A program made the translations under genes and the position numbers. This document shows positions 35,528 to 42,531 of a stretch of 64,000 bases of DNA, piece after piece (the stretch's first letter is position 1; every line of letters starts with the position of its first letter). The notes beneath the pieces are model-generated. The model worked only from the letters and a program-made list of their open reading frames with translations. It had not been told where the DNA came from and searched no databases. Source of the DNA: a bacterium (GTDB taxonomy: Bacteria > Armatimonadota > Fimbriimonadia > Fimbriimonadales > Fimbriimonadaceae); contig JAIXQR010000001.1 in NCBI GenBank assembly GCA_027485645.1, forward strand, positions 1 to 64,000, given 5' to 3'.

Positions 35528-36205
35528 ATGGATCAACTACGCCGAACTCCCCGTCGCCGCCGAGCCCTTAAGGGCGCTCTCGCCCAAATGGGCTGGGTCG
35601 TCGCGGCGGCGTTTGCCGCGGTCACCTTCGCGAGCGGGTTCCAGACCCCCGCCATGAAGTTCGGCGTAGTTGACATTGCCAAGGTTGTTGAAAACAGCAG
35701 CTACGGTAAAGAAACCCAAACGATGTTCCGCCAGATGCAGGCCTCGCGAGAAGGGCTGCTCGAGTTCATCGACACCAACCGAGTTCTCACCACCGAGCAG
35801 GCCCAACGACTCCGCGATCTTACGATCAAGCCAAACCCAACCAACGAAGAGAAGGCCGAGCTGGAGCGCATCAAAGCGGAAGTCATTACTGCGAACAAGA
35901 AGTGGGCCGAGCTTTCGACGAAGGCTGCCGGGCTCACCGCAGAAGAGCGGACTCTCCTCGAAGATTACGCGCGCCGCAGCCAGGCCATGAGCGAGTTTGC
36001 CGACCGACTACTGAAGCAGTTTACGAACGAGATTCAGGGTTGGGCCTCGGACCAGAAAGTGAAGGGTCTGGAGCGCGCGCGAAGTTCGGTTCAAGAAGTG
36101 GCAAAGGCGGAAGGTTATAACGTTGTTTTTGAAATTGGGATCGCACCTTTCGGAGCAAATGACCTCACCGATGCCGCGCTTAAAGCAATGGACGCTAAGA
36201 AGTAG
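35528..36205 (+). CDS. OmpH/Skp-family periplasmic chaperone, copy 2
   Basis: Tandem paralogue of the preceding gene, 225 residues. A strongly basic start (RRTPRRRRALK) and hydrophobic segment (about 22-36) lead to MKFGVVDIAKVVENSSYG, a coiled coil, and EGYNVVFEIGIAPFGANDLT. Sequence divergence from copy 1 suggests different partners or a mixed oligomer. Only 9 bases separate the two genes. The following lipoprotein gene begins inside its last 35 bases. Confidence 0.86.
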   Translation: MDQLRRTPRRRRALKGALAQMGWVVAAAFAAVTFASGFQTPAMKFGVVDIAKVVENSSYGKETQTMFRQMQASREGLLEFIDTNRVLTTEQAQRLRDLTIKPNPTNEEKAELERIKAEVITANKKWAELSTKAAGLTAEERTLLEDYARRSQAMSEFADRLLKQFTNEIQGWASDQKVKGLERARSSVQEVAKAEGYNVVFEIGIAPFGANDLTDAALKAMDAKK

Positions 36206-37193
36206 CGCCTTCCTTGCGCTGTTGGTGTTCGTAGGCTGCGGTCCGTCTCGCCCAAAGCCAGCGGTGAGCATCAATGTCAACCTGGTGGTGCAGGAGTCGT
36301 TGCCTCCCGCCGAGAACGAACCTGCCCTCCCGCGACCGCCAAAGCCGATGCCCGGCGTTACCGCCGTGCTGCCTGCCCTTCCGGCGCGCGAGATCATGAC
36401 CCGGCCGCAGAACGCGGAACAGCTACGAGAATCAGTGCGTGAGCTTCAGGAGTCCATCCGAGTTCGGCTCGAGAAGCAGCTGCGAAAGCTGTACGCTCGC
36501 GACGCGAAGCGGTACGAAGTGGAGCTTCAGCGGCAGTTTGGCGACCTAGAAGAATCCTCGCTAACCGAACTCAGCGAGACCATTCGCGCCGAACTGGAGA
36601 AAGTCGGCGAAGCTCGATTGCCCAAAGTGGCGCGCCTGGCTTTCCTTGAGGGTTGGCCCGATCCCAATCCGGAGAACATTCCCTCGCCAACCCCGCTCCG
36701 CCCGGTACCGCAATTGCGCGAAGATGAAGCCCTGCGGTTGCGCCGAGAGCTTGCCCGGATTGATTCGGAGTTCAAGGCGCGAATCGAGAACCTTTCGATT
36801 CTCAGGTTGGATGCCTTGGCGCAGCGCCGGACTCAAGTTCTGCTCGCAATCGAGGCGAGAAAGAACGAACTCGATGCTCAGGCAACGGCGGAAGCGAATA
36901 AGCAAATGGCCGACGCTACGAAGGATCTCCGGCTGGACCTTGCGCGGGGTCAGGTCATCAAGTTGCGACCCGTCGCGGCGCAAACCGTAACGATTCCGGG
37001 CGGAAAACCGCTTGCCGGGGTGCCCAAGGTACCTTCATCCCCGGAGCTTTCCGAGCCGCAACTGACGCGGTCGCTCGTGGAGAGTGATCTTCGCATTTGG
37101 CTCGGACTCAATGGATTTGAATTGAAGGATAGTGCCGTAGATAAGACGGCAGAATTTATAGCATGGCGAAATTCCCAGAAGCTTGGACAGTAG
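36171..37193 (+). CDS. Coiled-coil lipoprotein of unknown function in the Bam/Lpx operon
   Basis: A 340-residue predicted lipoprotein: basic start MPRLKQWTLR, hydrophobic stretch, then lipobox VGC with Cys23. After a Pro-rich linker come two long charged helices (about 85-165 and 185-280, for example LRESVRELQESIRVRLEKQLRKL and RRELARIDSEFKARIEN). I do not recognise a family. The gene is nested in the operon with overlaps at both ends (35 bases with ompH copy 2, 31 bases with lpxD), so translation is coupled. The coiled coils resemble the neighbouring Skp-like proteins, so a membrane-tethered holdase is a reasonable guess. Confidence 0.75.
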   Translation: MPRLKQWTLRSSAFLALLVFVGCGPSRPKPAVSINVNLVVQESLPPAENEPALPRPPKPMPGVTAVLPALPAREIMTRPQNAEQLRESVRELQESIRVRLEKQLRKLYARDAKRYEVELQRQFGDLEESSLTELSETIRAELEKVGEARLPKVARLAFLEGWPDPNPENIPSPTPLRPVPQLREDEALRLRRELARIDSEFKARIENLSILRLDALAQRRTQVLLAIEARKNELDAQATAEANKQMADATKDLRLDLARGQVIKLRPVAAQTVTIPGGKPLAGVPKVPSSPELSEPQLTRSLVESDLRIWLGLNGFELKDSAVDKTAEFIAWRNSQKLGQ

Positions 37194-38194
37194 CGGATCT
37201 TGCCGCGTTTGTCGGTGGTTCCGTAATCGGAGACTCGACTCGAAAGGTCAGCCGACCGGGCACGCTCCAGGACGCCTCGCCAGATACCGTCGTTTTTGCC
37301 GATAACGCGGAGTACCTGGACAAGGTTGTCGCGAACGGAATTGGCGTGGCGCTTGTTCCGAGTGGCGTCGTTGCAGATGGAATCTCGCTGGTGGTTGTGG
37401 AATCACCCCGAGCTGCATTTGGGAAGCTTCTGCACTTCTGCGTGGAGCCGCATCCCGTGGCCGCGGGGATTCATCCGAGCGCTCAAGTCTCGCCAACGGC
37501 GACCATTTCGCCCGAGGCCGCGATTGGCGCTTTCGTCGTGATTGGCGATGCCACGGTCATCGAAGCAGGTGCGGTGGTTTATCCGTTCAGCTACGTCGGG
37601 CCGAATTGTCATCTTGAGCGGGACGTCGTCGTGTATCCACACGTCGTCCTCATGCAGAGCATCACGTTGCGAACGGGGGCGATTATCCATCCCCACGCCG
37701 TCCTTGGCGCGGATGGATTTGGCTACTCCTGGGATGGAACCAAGCATGCGAAGGTGCCGCAAGTCGGCGCGGTGGAGGTTGGCGAGCTCGCCGAGATTGG
37801 GGCCTGCACGACGGTGGACCGGGCAACCGCTGGCACGACTCGCATTGGTGCCGGGACGAAGCTGGACAACTTGGTGCAAGTTGGACACAACGTTCAGATC
37901 GGAAAGCATGTTCTGATTGCGGCGCAAACTGGCATCAGCGGCAGCGCGCAGATCGGTGATGGCGTGGTCATGGCGGGTCAGTGTGGCGTGGCTCACCACG
38001 TCTCGATCACGAGTCGAGTGACTCTCGGCGGTCGTGCCGCCGTCATCTCCGACATCACCGAACCCGGCATGTACCTCGGCTATCCAACCCGCCCGATGGA
38101 CACCGAAAAGCGCTCGATGGCACTTTATGGTCGACTCCCTGAAATTTGGAAACGGTTGCGCCAGATCGAAAAATCACAGGACTCAGAAAAATGA
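37163..38194 (+). CDS. lpxD: UDP-3-O-(3-hydroxyacyl)glucosamine N-acyltransferase
   Basis: Third enzyme of lipid A synthesis. The 343-residue product has the N-terminal uridine-binding domain (WTVADLAAFVGGSVIGD...) and a left-handed beta-helix of hexapeptide repeats from about 100 to 310, with the catalytic His in QVGHNVQIG (about 237-240) and GADGFGY. It starts inside the lipoprotein gene and ends with an ATGA overlap with lpxC. This gene, with lpxC, is direct evidence for a lipopolysaccharide outer membrane. Confidence 0.96.
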   Translation: MAKFPEAWTVADLAAFVGGSVIGDSTRKVSRPGTLQDASPDTVVFADNAEYLDKVVANGIGVALVPSGVVADGISLVVVESPRAAFGKLLHFCVEPHPVAAGIHPSAQVSPTATISPEAAIGAFVVIGDATVIEAGAVVYPFSYVGPNCHLERDVVVYPHVVLMQSITLRTGAIIHPHAVLGADGFGYSWDGTKHAKVPQVGAVEVGELAEIGACTTVDRATAGTTRIGAGTKLDNLVQVGHNVQIGKHVLIAAQTGISGSAQIGDGVVMAGQCGVAHHVSITSRVTLGGRAAVISDITEPGMYLGYPTRPMDTEKRSMALYGRLPEIWKRLRQIEKSQDSEK

Positions 38195-38997
38195 CGTACC
38201 AACGCAAAACCCTCGCAAGCTCCGTGTCGTTCGAGGGGATTGGCCTTCATTCCGGCGCCCCGGTGAAAATGACCGTTCACACGGGCGAAGCGGGAATTGC
38301 CTTCCGGTACGGTAGCGATCGATTTCTGGCACGACCAGAGAATGTCACTGAGACCACGCGGTCCACAAAGCTCGGAACGGTAAGCACCATTGAGCATGTC
38401 ATGAGCGCGCTTGCGGGGCTAGAAATCACTGATGCCGAAATTGAGCTGGATGCGCCGGAAGTGCCTGGTATGGACGGAAGCGCCATGCCATTTTTCGATG
38501 CCATCGAGCAGGCTGGGAGCACGGACCTCGGCACGGCAGAACTCCCACCGCTCTTCCGACGCTTGTTTGTTCACGAAGAGCCGGTGAAGATCGCGATTTC
38601 AGACGGCAATGGGCACTGGCGGTACGACTACGATACCGGTGAGCGATGGCCGAATTTGCAGTCTTTCGAGTTTCGGGCAGGGTCAGACAGCTACCGCGAG
38701 CAATTAGCCTCGGCGCGCACGTTTGCTTTCTTGGAAGAAGTGCCGAAGATCATCGCCGCCGGGTTGGGCCTAGGTTTAGATGAAAGCTCGGTGCTGATTC
38801 TCGGGCCAGAAGGTTATAAAAATGAAGCCCGGTTTGCGGATGAACCTGCTCGACACAAGTTGCTGGATCTCATCGGCGATCTTTACTTAAGCGGTGTGCC
38901 GATTCGATTCTTGAATGTGGTGGCCGAAAAAAGCGGCCACCGGACAAATATTAGTGCTGCATCAATGATTCGACGGGCCTTAGAGAACAAGGACTAG
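38191..38997 (+). CDS. lpxC: UDP-3-O-acyl-N-acetylglucosamine deacetylase
   Basis: Zinc amidase, the committed step of lipid A synthesis. In the 268 residues starting MTYQRKTLASS, zinc ligands are H69 (STIEHVMSAL), H222 and D226 (RHKLLDLIGD), with E68 region and H250 (KSGHRTN) as catalytic residues. It begins IGLHSG at 17-22 as usual. It is about 35 residues shorter than E. coli LpxC. The ATG overlaps the lpxD stop by four bases. lpxA and fabZ, which often follow, are not here. Its last 18 bases overlap a small minus-strand ORF. Confidence 0.96.
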   Translation: MTYQRKTLASSVSFEGIGLHSGAPVKMTVHTGEAGIAFRYGSDRFLARPENVTETTRSTKLGTVSTIEHVMSALAGLEITDAEIELDAPEVPGMDGSAMPFFDAIEQAGSTDLGTAELPPLFRRLFVHEEPVKIAISDGNGHWRYDYDTGERWPNLQSFEFRAGSDSYREQLASARTFAFLEEVPKIIAAGLGLGLDESSVLILGPEGYKNEARFADEPARHKLLDLIGDLYLSGVPIRFLNVVAEKSGHRTNISAASMIRRALENKD

Positions 38998-39246
38998 AGC
39001 GATGGGGCCGTCTTCTCCCGGAAGAACTTCGGGATTGGACTGCGCAAGAGAGTCGAGGAGCCATTTGGGTCCGCACCCGTTGGGTGTGCTGACCGCGGTG
39101 GTCTCAGAACGGTCACGATGAAGCCCGGCCACGCCATTGAGGAGTAGCAAGTATTTCATCGACTCACCGGGCGTCGCGGAGAATGACTCTGCCTGCGGCG
39201 ACCAGCGAAGGGCGATTGAACCTTTCGTCATTGAAAGCTTCTTCAT
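38980..39246 (-). CDS. Small hypothetical protein
   Basis: An 88-residue ORF (MKKLSMTKGS to ALVLVL) that fills the otherwise empty 384-base gap between lpxC and the aldolase gene. Codon choice looks like that of the neighbours (mostly G or C in third place), but no family, signal peptide or ribosome site is recognised. A four-codon-longer start at 39258 is possible. Existence as a gene is uncertain. Confidence 0.4.
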   Translation of the reverse strand: MKKLSMTKGSIALRWSPQAESFSATPGESMKYLLLLNGVAGLHRDRSETTAVSTPNGCGPKWLLDSLAQSNPEVLPGEDGPIALVLVL

Positions 39247-39369
39247 TTGTTGTTCCAACGGAATAATGCAGATTACGTTCGCCAGCGAGGGCTAGTGGCG
39301 GTAACAAACATCAGACTTGCTGAATTTTACTACAAAAACCGCAATTAACTCGAAGTTCTTCTGAGAAGA

Positions 39370-39375
39370 TAGAAT
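39370..39375 (+). promoter_or_regulatory. -10-like TAGAAT, 6 bases before GTG start
   Basis: TAGAAT ends 6 bases before the GTG at 39382, same hexamer and spacing as at lipA. No Shine-Dalgarno. Confidence 0.5.
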
Positions 39376-39381
39376 CGTGCG

Positions 39382-40212
39382 GTGAGTTTGCAATACCGTT
39401 TGAACCGTCTCTTTGCACCCGATGGTAAGTGTTTTGACGTTGCAATCGACCACGGGTTCTTCAATGAATCTACTTTTTTGAGTGGTATTGAGGATCCGGC
39501 CCGTGCCATCGCCGCCGTGGTGGCCGCTTCGCCCGATGCCATCCAACTTCCGCCGGGCTCGGCACGCATACTTCAGTCGATCGCGGGACCACGAAAGCCT
39601 GCTCTCGTTCTGCGTACTGACACCGCCAACGTGTACGGGGCAGTCCTTCCCGCAACGTTGCATTCGGAGCTGATTCAGAATGCTGTCGAGCAAGCTCTCC
39701 GGCTCGATGCCGCGTGCATTGTCGTCAACTTGTTGTCTCTACCGGGGGAATCAGAGCTCCTCAATCAGTGCGTTCGAAACGTGTGCGCCTTGAAGTCTGA
39801 TTGCGAACGGTTTGGTATGCCGCTCATGGTTGAGCCTCTGGTCATGCAGCCCAACGAGCAATCCGGCGGCTACCAAGTGGATGGCGAAATCAACAAGATT
39901 CTGCCCTTGGTGCGAATGGCGGTCGAGCTGGGAGCCGACATCATTAAGTGCGATCCGTGCTCCGACGTTGCGGAGTTTCATCGCGTGGTGGAAATCGCGG
40001 GTGGATTCCCGGTACTCGTCCGCGGTGGCGGACGCGCGAGCGACGAGGAGATTCTGTTCCGAACCGCCGCCCTCATGGTGCAAGGCGCGAGCGGCATCGT
40101 CTACGGCCGCAACGTGATCCAGCATCCGAACCCGACCCTGATGACCCAAGCGCTCATGTCCGTGGTCCACGATGGGAAATCGGGAGCAGAGGCTCTCGAA
40201 CTTTTAGTATAG
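39382..40212 (+). CDS. Class I aldolase, DeoC/LacD/FbaB-DhnA type
   Basis: A 276-residue (beta/alpha)8 aldolase of the archaeal-type class I fructose-bisphosphate aldolase/LsrF family. Landmarks are CFDVAIDHG near the start, MVEPLVM, the Schiff-base lysine in GADIIKCDPC (about residue 190), PVLVRGGGRASDEE and GIVYGRNVIQHPNP at the phosphate-binding end. The exact substrate (fructose 1,6-bisphosphate, autoinducer-2 derivative or another keto-sugar phosphate) cannot be told. It starts at GTG. rmuC follows after 18 bases. Confidence 0.85.
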   Translation: MSLQYRLNRLFAPDGKCFDVAIDHGFFNESTFLSGIEDPARAIAAVVAASPDAIQLPPGSARILQSIAGPRKPALVLRTDTANVYGAVLPATLHSELIQNAVEQALRLDAACIVVNLLSLPGESELLNQCVRNVCALKSDCERFGMPLMVEPLVMQPNEQSGGYQVDGEINKILPLVRMAVELGADIIKCDPCSDVAEFHRVVEIAGGFPVLVRGGGRASDEEILFRTAALMVQGASGIVYGRNVIQHPNPTLMTQALMSVVHDGKSGAEALELLV

Positions 40213-40230
40213 TTTCGTCTACAGATTTCG

Positions 40231-41760
40231 ATGGATACTAACTCGATCATCTTCATCTTGGTTGGCTTGATCTTGGGTGCCGTCATCGGGGCCGTTGGCG
40301 CGACCTTACAGGCAACCCGCAAGAGCCAAGCCGAGCTGCAAGCTCTACGCGAGCGCCTCACAACGAGCGAAACTCGGTTAGAGCAGTTGCCGAAGATCGA
40401 GAAGGAACTCGCGGAAAAGGCGGCCAGCTTGCAGATCCTTGATGGCAACCTGAAGACCCTCGAAAAGGCAAAAGTTGAAGCCGAAACGAATCTGACAAAC
40501 CTGCGCGTCCAGATGGAGAACTCGCTCAATGCGAAGGATGAGCAGGTTGCCGCCCAGCTCCAATCTGAGCGTGCCGCGATGCGTGAGCAGATCGAGCTGC
40601 TCAACAAAGCGAACGAAGATCGGCTCACCGCCATGCAGTCGCACGTCGAGGAGCAAAAGGAACTGCTCGCAAGCGCCCAGCTGCAGCTCAAAGACGCCTT
40701 CAAAACCCTCTCGACCGAGGCACTGGATGAGGCGCAGAAGAAGCTGATCGAAGCTGCGGAACGAAGTCAGCGAAACACCAAGTCGGTGGCCGACGCCGAC
40801 TTTGAAGAGCGCAAAAAGTCGATCGAGCAGATGGTGAAGCCGCTCGCCGAGAACCTTGCGAAATTGGATGCGAAGGTCCAGAACTCGGATGAGAAGCTCG
40901 CAAACCAAACGGGACAACTCACCCAGCAACTGCAATCGTTGTTTGGCGTCACGACGTCCCTGAGCAACGCGCTCAAGCGCCCGCAAACGCGAGGTAGCTG
41001 GGGCGAAACCATGCTGAAGACGGTGCTGTCCAACTCCGGCTTGCAAGAAGGCGTGAACTACACCTTGCAAGACTCGACTGATCGCGAGGATGGGAAACTG
41101 CGCGCCGATGCGGTGATCCACCTACCGAACAATCGCTCCATCGTCATCGACAGCAAGACCCCGTTCGATCCGTTCCAGGAACTCACGAACGCCGAAACGG
41201 AGGAACAGCGAGCGCTCGCGATGAACCGGTTCCTCAATTCCGTTCGCGGTCATGCGAAGCAGCTTTCGCAGAAGGAGTACTGGCGGCAATATGAAGGGGC
41301 CGACTTCGTCGTCATGTTCCTCCCCCACGAGGCTATGTATCTCACCGCCGTCGAACACGATCCGTCGCTCTACCAAAGTGCCGTCTCAGAGAAGGTCTTC
41401 ATGGCGAATCCCATGACGCTGATTTCGCTTCTAAAGTCGGTTTCGTACGTTTTAGACCAGGAAAAGCTAAACAAATCTGCCCAAGAGATCAGCGAGATTG
41501 GAAAGCAAATGTACGCGGGGATCAAGTCATACGCCGAGCACGTGAGCAAAGTCGGGGGTGGGCTAAAGTCGGCGGTCAATGCTTACAACGAATCCGTTGG
41601 ATCGCTAGAGCGAACCGTCTTGAGCCGAGCGAGAAAGCTAGAGACCCTCGGCGCAAAGCAAGGCGACGCTCCGAAGGACGTCCTAGAGATCGAGCCGCCG
41701 GTCGCGCGGTTCAAGTCGCCGGAGCTCTTGGCGTTGCCGTTTGATGAAGGGGTGGAATGA
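40231..41760 (+). CDS. rmuC: DNA recombination protein RmuC
   Basis: A 509-residue RmuC protein that limits DNA inversions and is related to nucleases. An N-terminal membrane helix (about 6-26, IIFILVGLILGAVIGAVGA) anchors a long coiled coil (about 30-200), followed by the RmuC domain: RGSWGETMLKTVLSNSGL (about 252-269), DAVIHLPNNRSIVIDSK with the PD-(D/E)xK-like DSK, and FLPHEAMYLTAVEHDPSL. Length matches the family. TATAGT lies 17 bases before the ATG. Its stop overlaps crcB by four bases. Confidence 0.95.
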   Translation: MDTNSIIFILVGLILGAVIGAVGATLQATRKSQAELQALRERLTTSETRLEQLPKIEKELAEKAASLQILDGNLKTLEKAKVEAETNLTNLRVQMENSLNAKDEQVAAQLQSERAAMREQIELLNKANEDRLTAMQSHVEEQKELLASAQLQLKDAFKTLSTEALDEAQKKLIEAAERSQRNTKSVADADFEERKKSIEQMVKPLAENLAKLDAKVQNSDEKLANQTGQLTQQLQSLFGVTTSLSNALKRPQTRGSWGETMLKTVLSNSGLQEGVNYTLQDSTDREDGKLRADAVIHLPNNRSIVIDSKTPFDPFQELTNAETEEQRALAMNRFLNSVRGHAKQLSQKEYWRQYEGADFVVMFLPHEAMYLTAVEHDPSLYQSAVSEKVFMANPMTLISLLKSVSYVLDQEKLNKSAQEISEIGKQMYAGIKSYAEHVSKVGGGLKSAVNAYNESVGSLERTVLSRARKLETLGAKQGDAPKDVLEIEPPVARFKSPELLALPFDEGVE

Positions 41761-42128
41761 AGCCGAGCGAGCTAGCTGGGGTTTTCCTCGGAGCCGGGCT
41801 CGGTGGGGTGTGCCGCTTCCTCGCGTCTTCGTTGCTTCCAACTGCGGGCGGCTTTCCTTGGACGACCTTAGGCGTGAACGTGCTGGGGTCCTTGCTCGCC
41901 GGCGTCGCGGCCGCTACTTTCCAGCCGGATGACCCTTGGCGACTTGTGGCCGTGGTTGGCTTCCTCGGCGGATTCACGACCTTCTCCGCGTTTTCGGTCG
42001 AAACGATCCAGCTGCTCCGCAACGGTCAAACCAGTTCCGCCGCTGGTTACGTGCTGGCGAGCTTAGCTCTCGGAATCGCGGCCGCCTGGGGTGGATTCTC
42101 GATTGCGAGCAGTGCCAAAGTCGGCTAA
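41757..42128 (+). CDS. crcB: Fluoride channel CrcB/Fluc
   Basis: A 123-residue four-helix membrane protein that lets fluoride out of the cell as a dual-topology dimer. GAGLGGVCRFLAS, GVNVLGSLLAG with the conserved Asn, and GFLGGFTTFSAFSVE with the Phe box are all present. A single copy implies a homodimer. It is coupled to rmuC by an ATGA overlap, so no fluoride riboswitch precedes it, unlike many crcB genes. Confidence 0.95.
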   Translation: MKPSELAGVFLGAGLGGVCRFLASSLLPTAGGFPWTTLGVNVLGSLLAGVAAATFQPDDPWRLVAVVGFLGGFTTFSAFSVETIQLLRNGQTSSAAGYVLASLALGIAAAWGGFSIASSAKVG

Positions 42129-42273
42129 CCGCCCGGAGCGCTGGGTTCAATTGCTGGGTTTACTTTTGCGGTCTTGCGACGCTCTAAGATAGCGGTGGCA
42201 ACAGGCGCAAACCGAGAATTTACATTTCCGCCCTAAGGGAGAAAGGATTAATAATAAATTTTTGGCGACCCAA

Positions 42274-42302
42274 CGCGTGTTTGACCCGGATGGGCCCACG
42301 CG
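42274..42302 (-). terminator. Stem-loop after tRNA-Arg (possible terminator)
   Basis: CGCGTG (42274-42279) pairs with CACGCG (42297-42302) with an inner CCC/GGG pairing. On the minus strand it follows the tRNA-Arg 3' end by 5 bases; the T-run is poor, so it may instead end the rmuC-crcB message. The rest of 42129-42273 shows nothing I can assign. Confidence 0.3.
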
Positions 42303-42307
42303 GAAAA

Positions 42308-42383
42308 TGGCGCCCCCGAGAGGAATCGAACCTCCGACCTACCGCTTAGAAGGCGGCCGCTCTATCCGCTGAGCTACGAGGGC
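42308..42383 (-). tRNA. tRNA-Arg (anticodon TCT)
   Basis: Acceptor GCCCTCG/CGGGGGC (one G-T pair), D-loop AGCTCAGCGGATAGAGC, anticodon loop CTTCTAA giving TCT, T-loop TTCGATT, discriminator G and encoded CCA (42308-42310 in complement). 76 bases. Confidence 0.97.
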
Positions 42384-42427
42384 GTACTGTATTGGCAAGA
42401 TACCCGCAACAAATGCGATACCCATCA

Positions 42428-42459
42428 TATTATGGCTAGACACCTTCATGCAAGGTGTC
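42428..42459 (+). promoter_or_regulatory. -10-like TATTAT and perfect inverted repeat upstream of the histidine kinase
   Basis: TATTAT (42428-42433) is followed by GACACCTT (42439-42446), loop CATGC and AAGGTGTC (42452-42459). The perfect 8-bp inverted repeat would begin at about +1, where it could act as an operator or a 5' hairpin. Confidence 0.45.
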
Positions 42460-42531
42460 CTACACTGCTCCATGCAACGGCGCAAAAATAGTTCGACAGT
42501 CCGGCCATGTTTGTCGGGACAGGAGCGTGTT

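Noticed and set aside
41700-41760. Fluoride riboswitch before crcB
   Set aside because: crcB overlaps rmuC by 4 bases, leaving no leader, and no crcB-motif pattern was seen in the rmuC 3' end.
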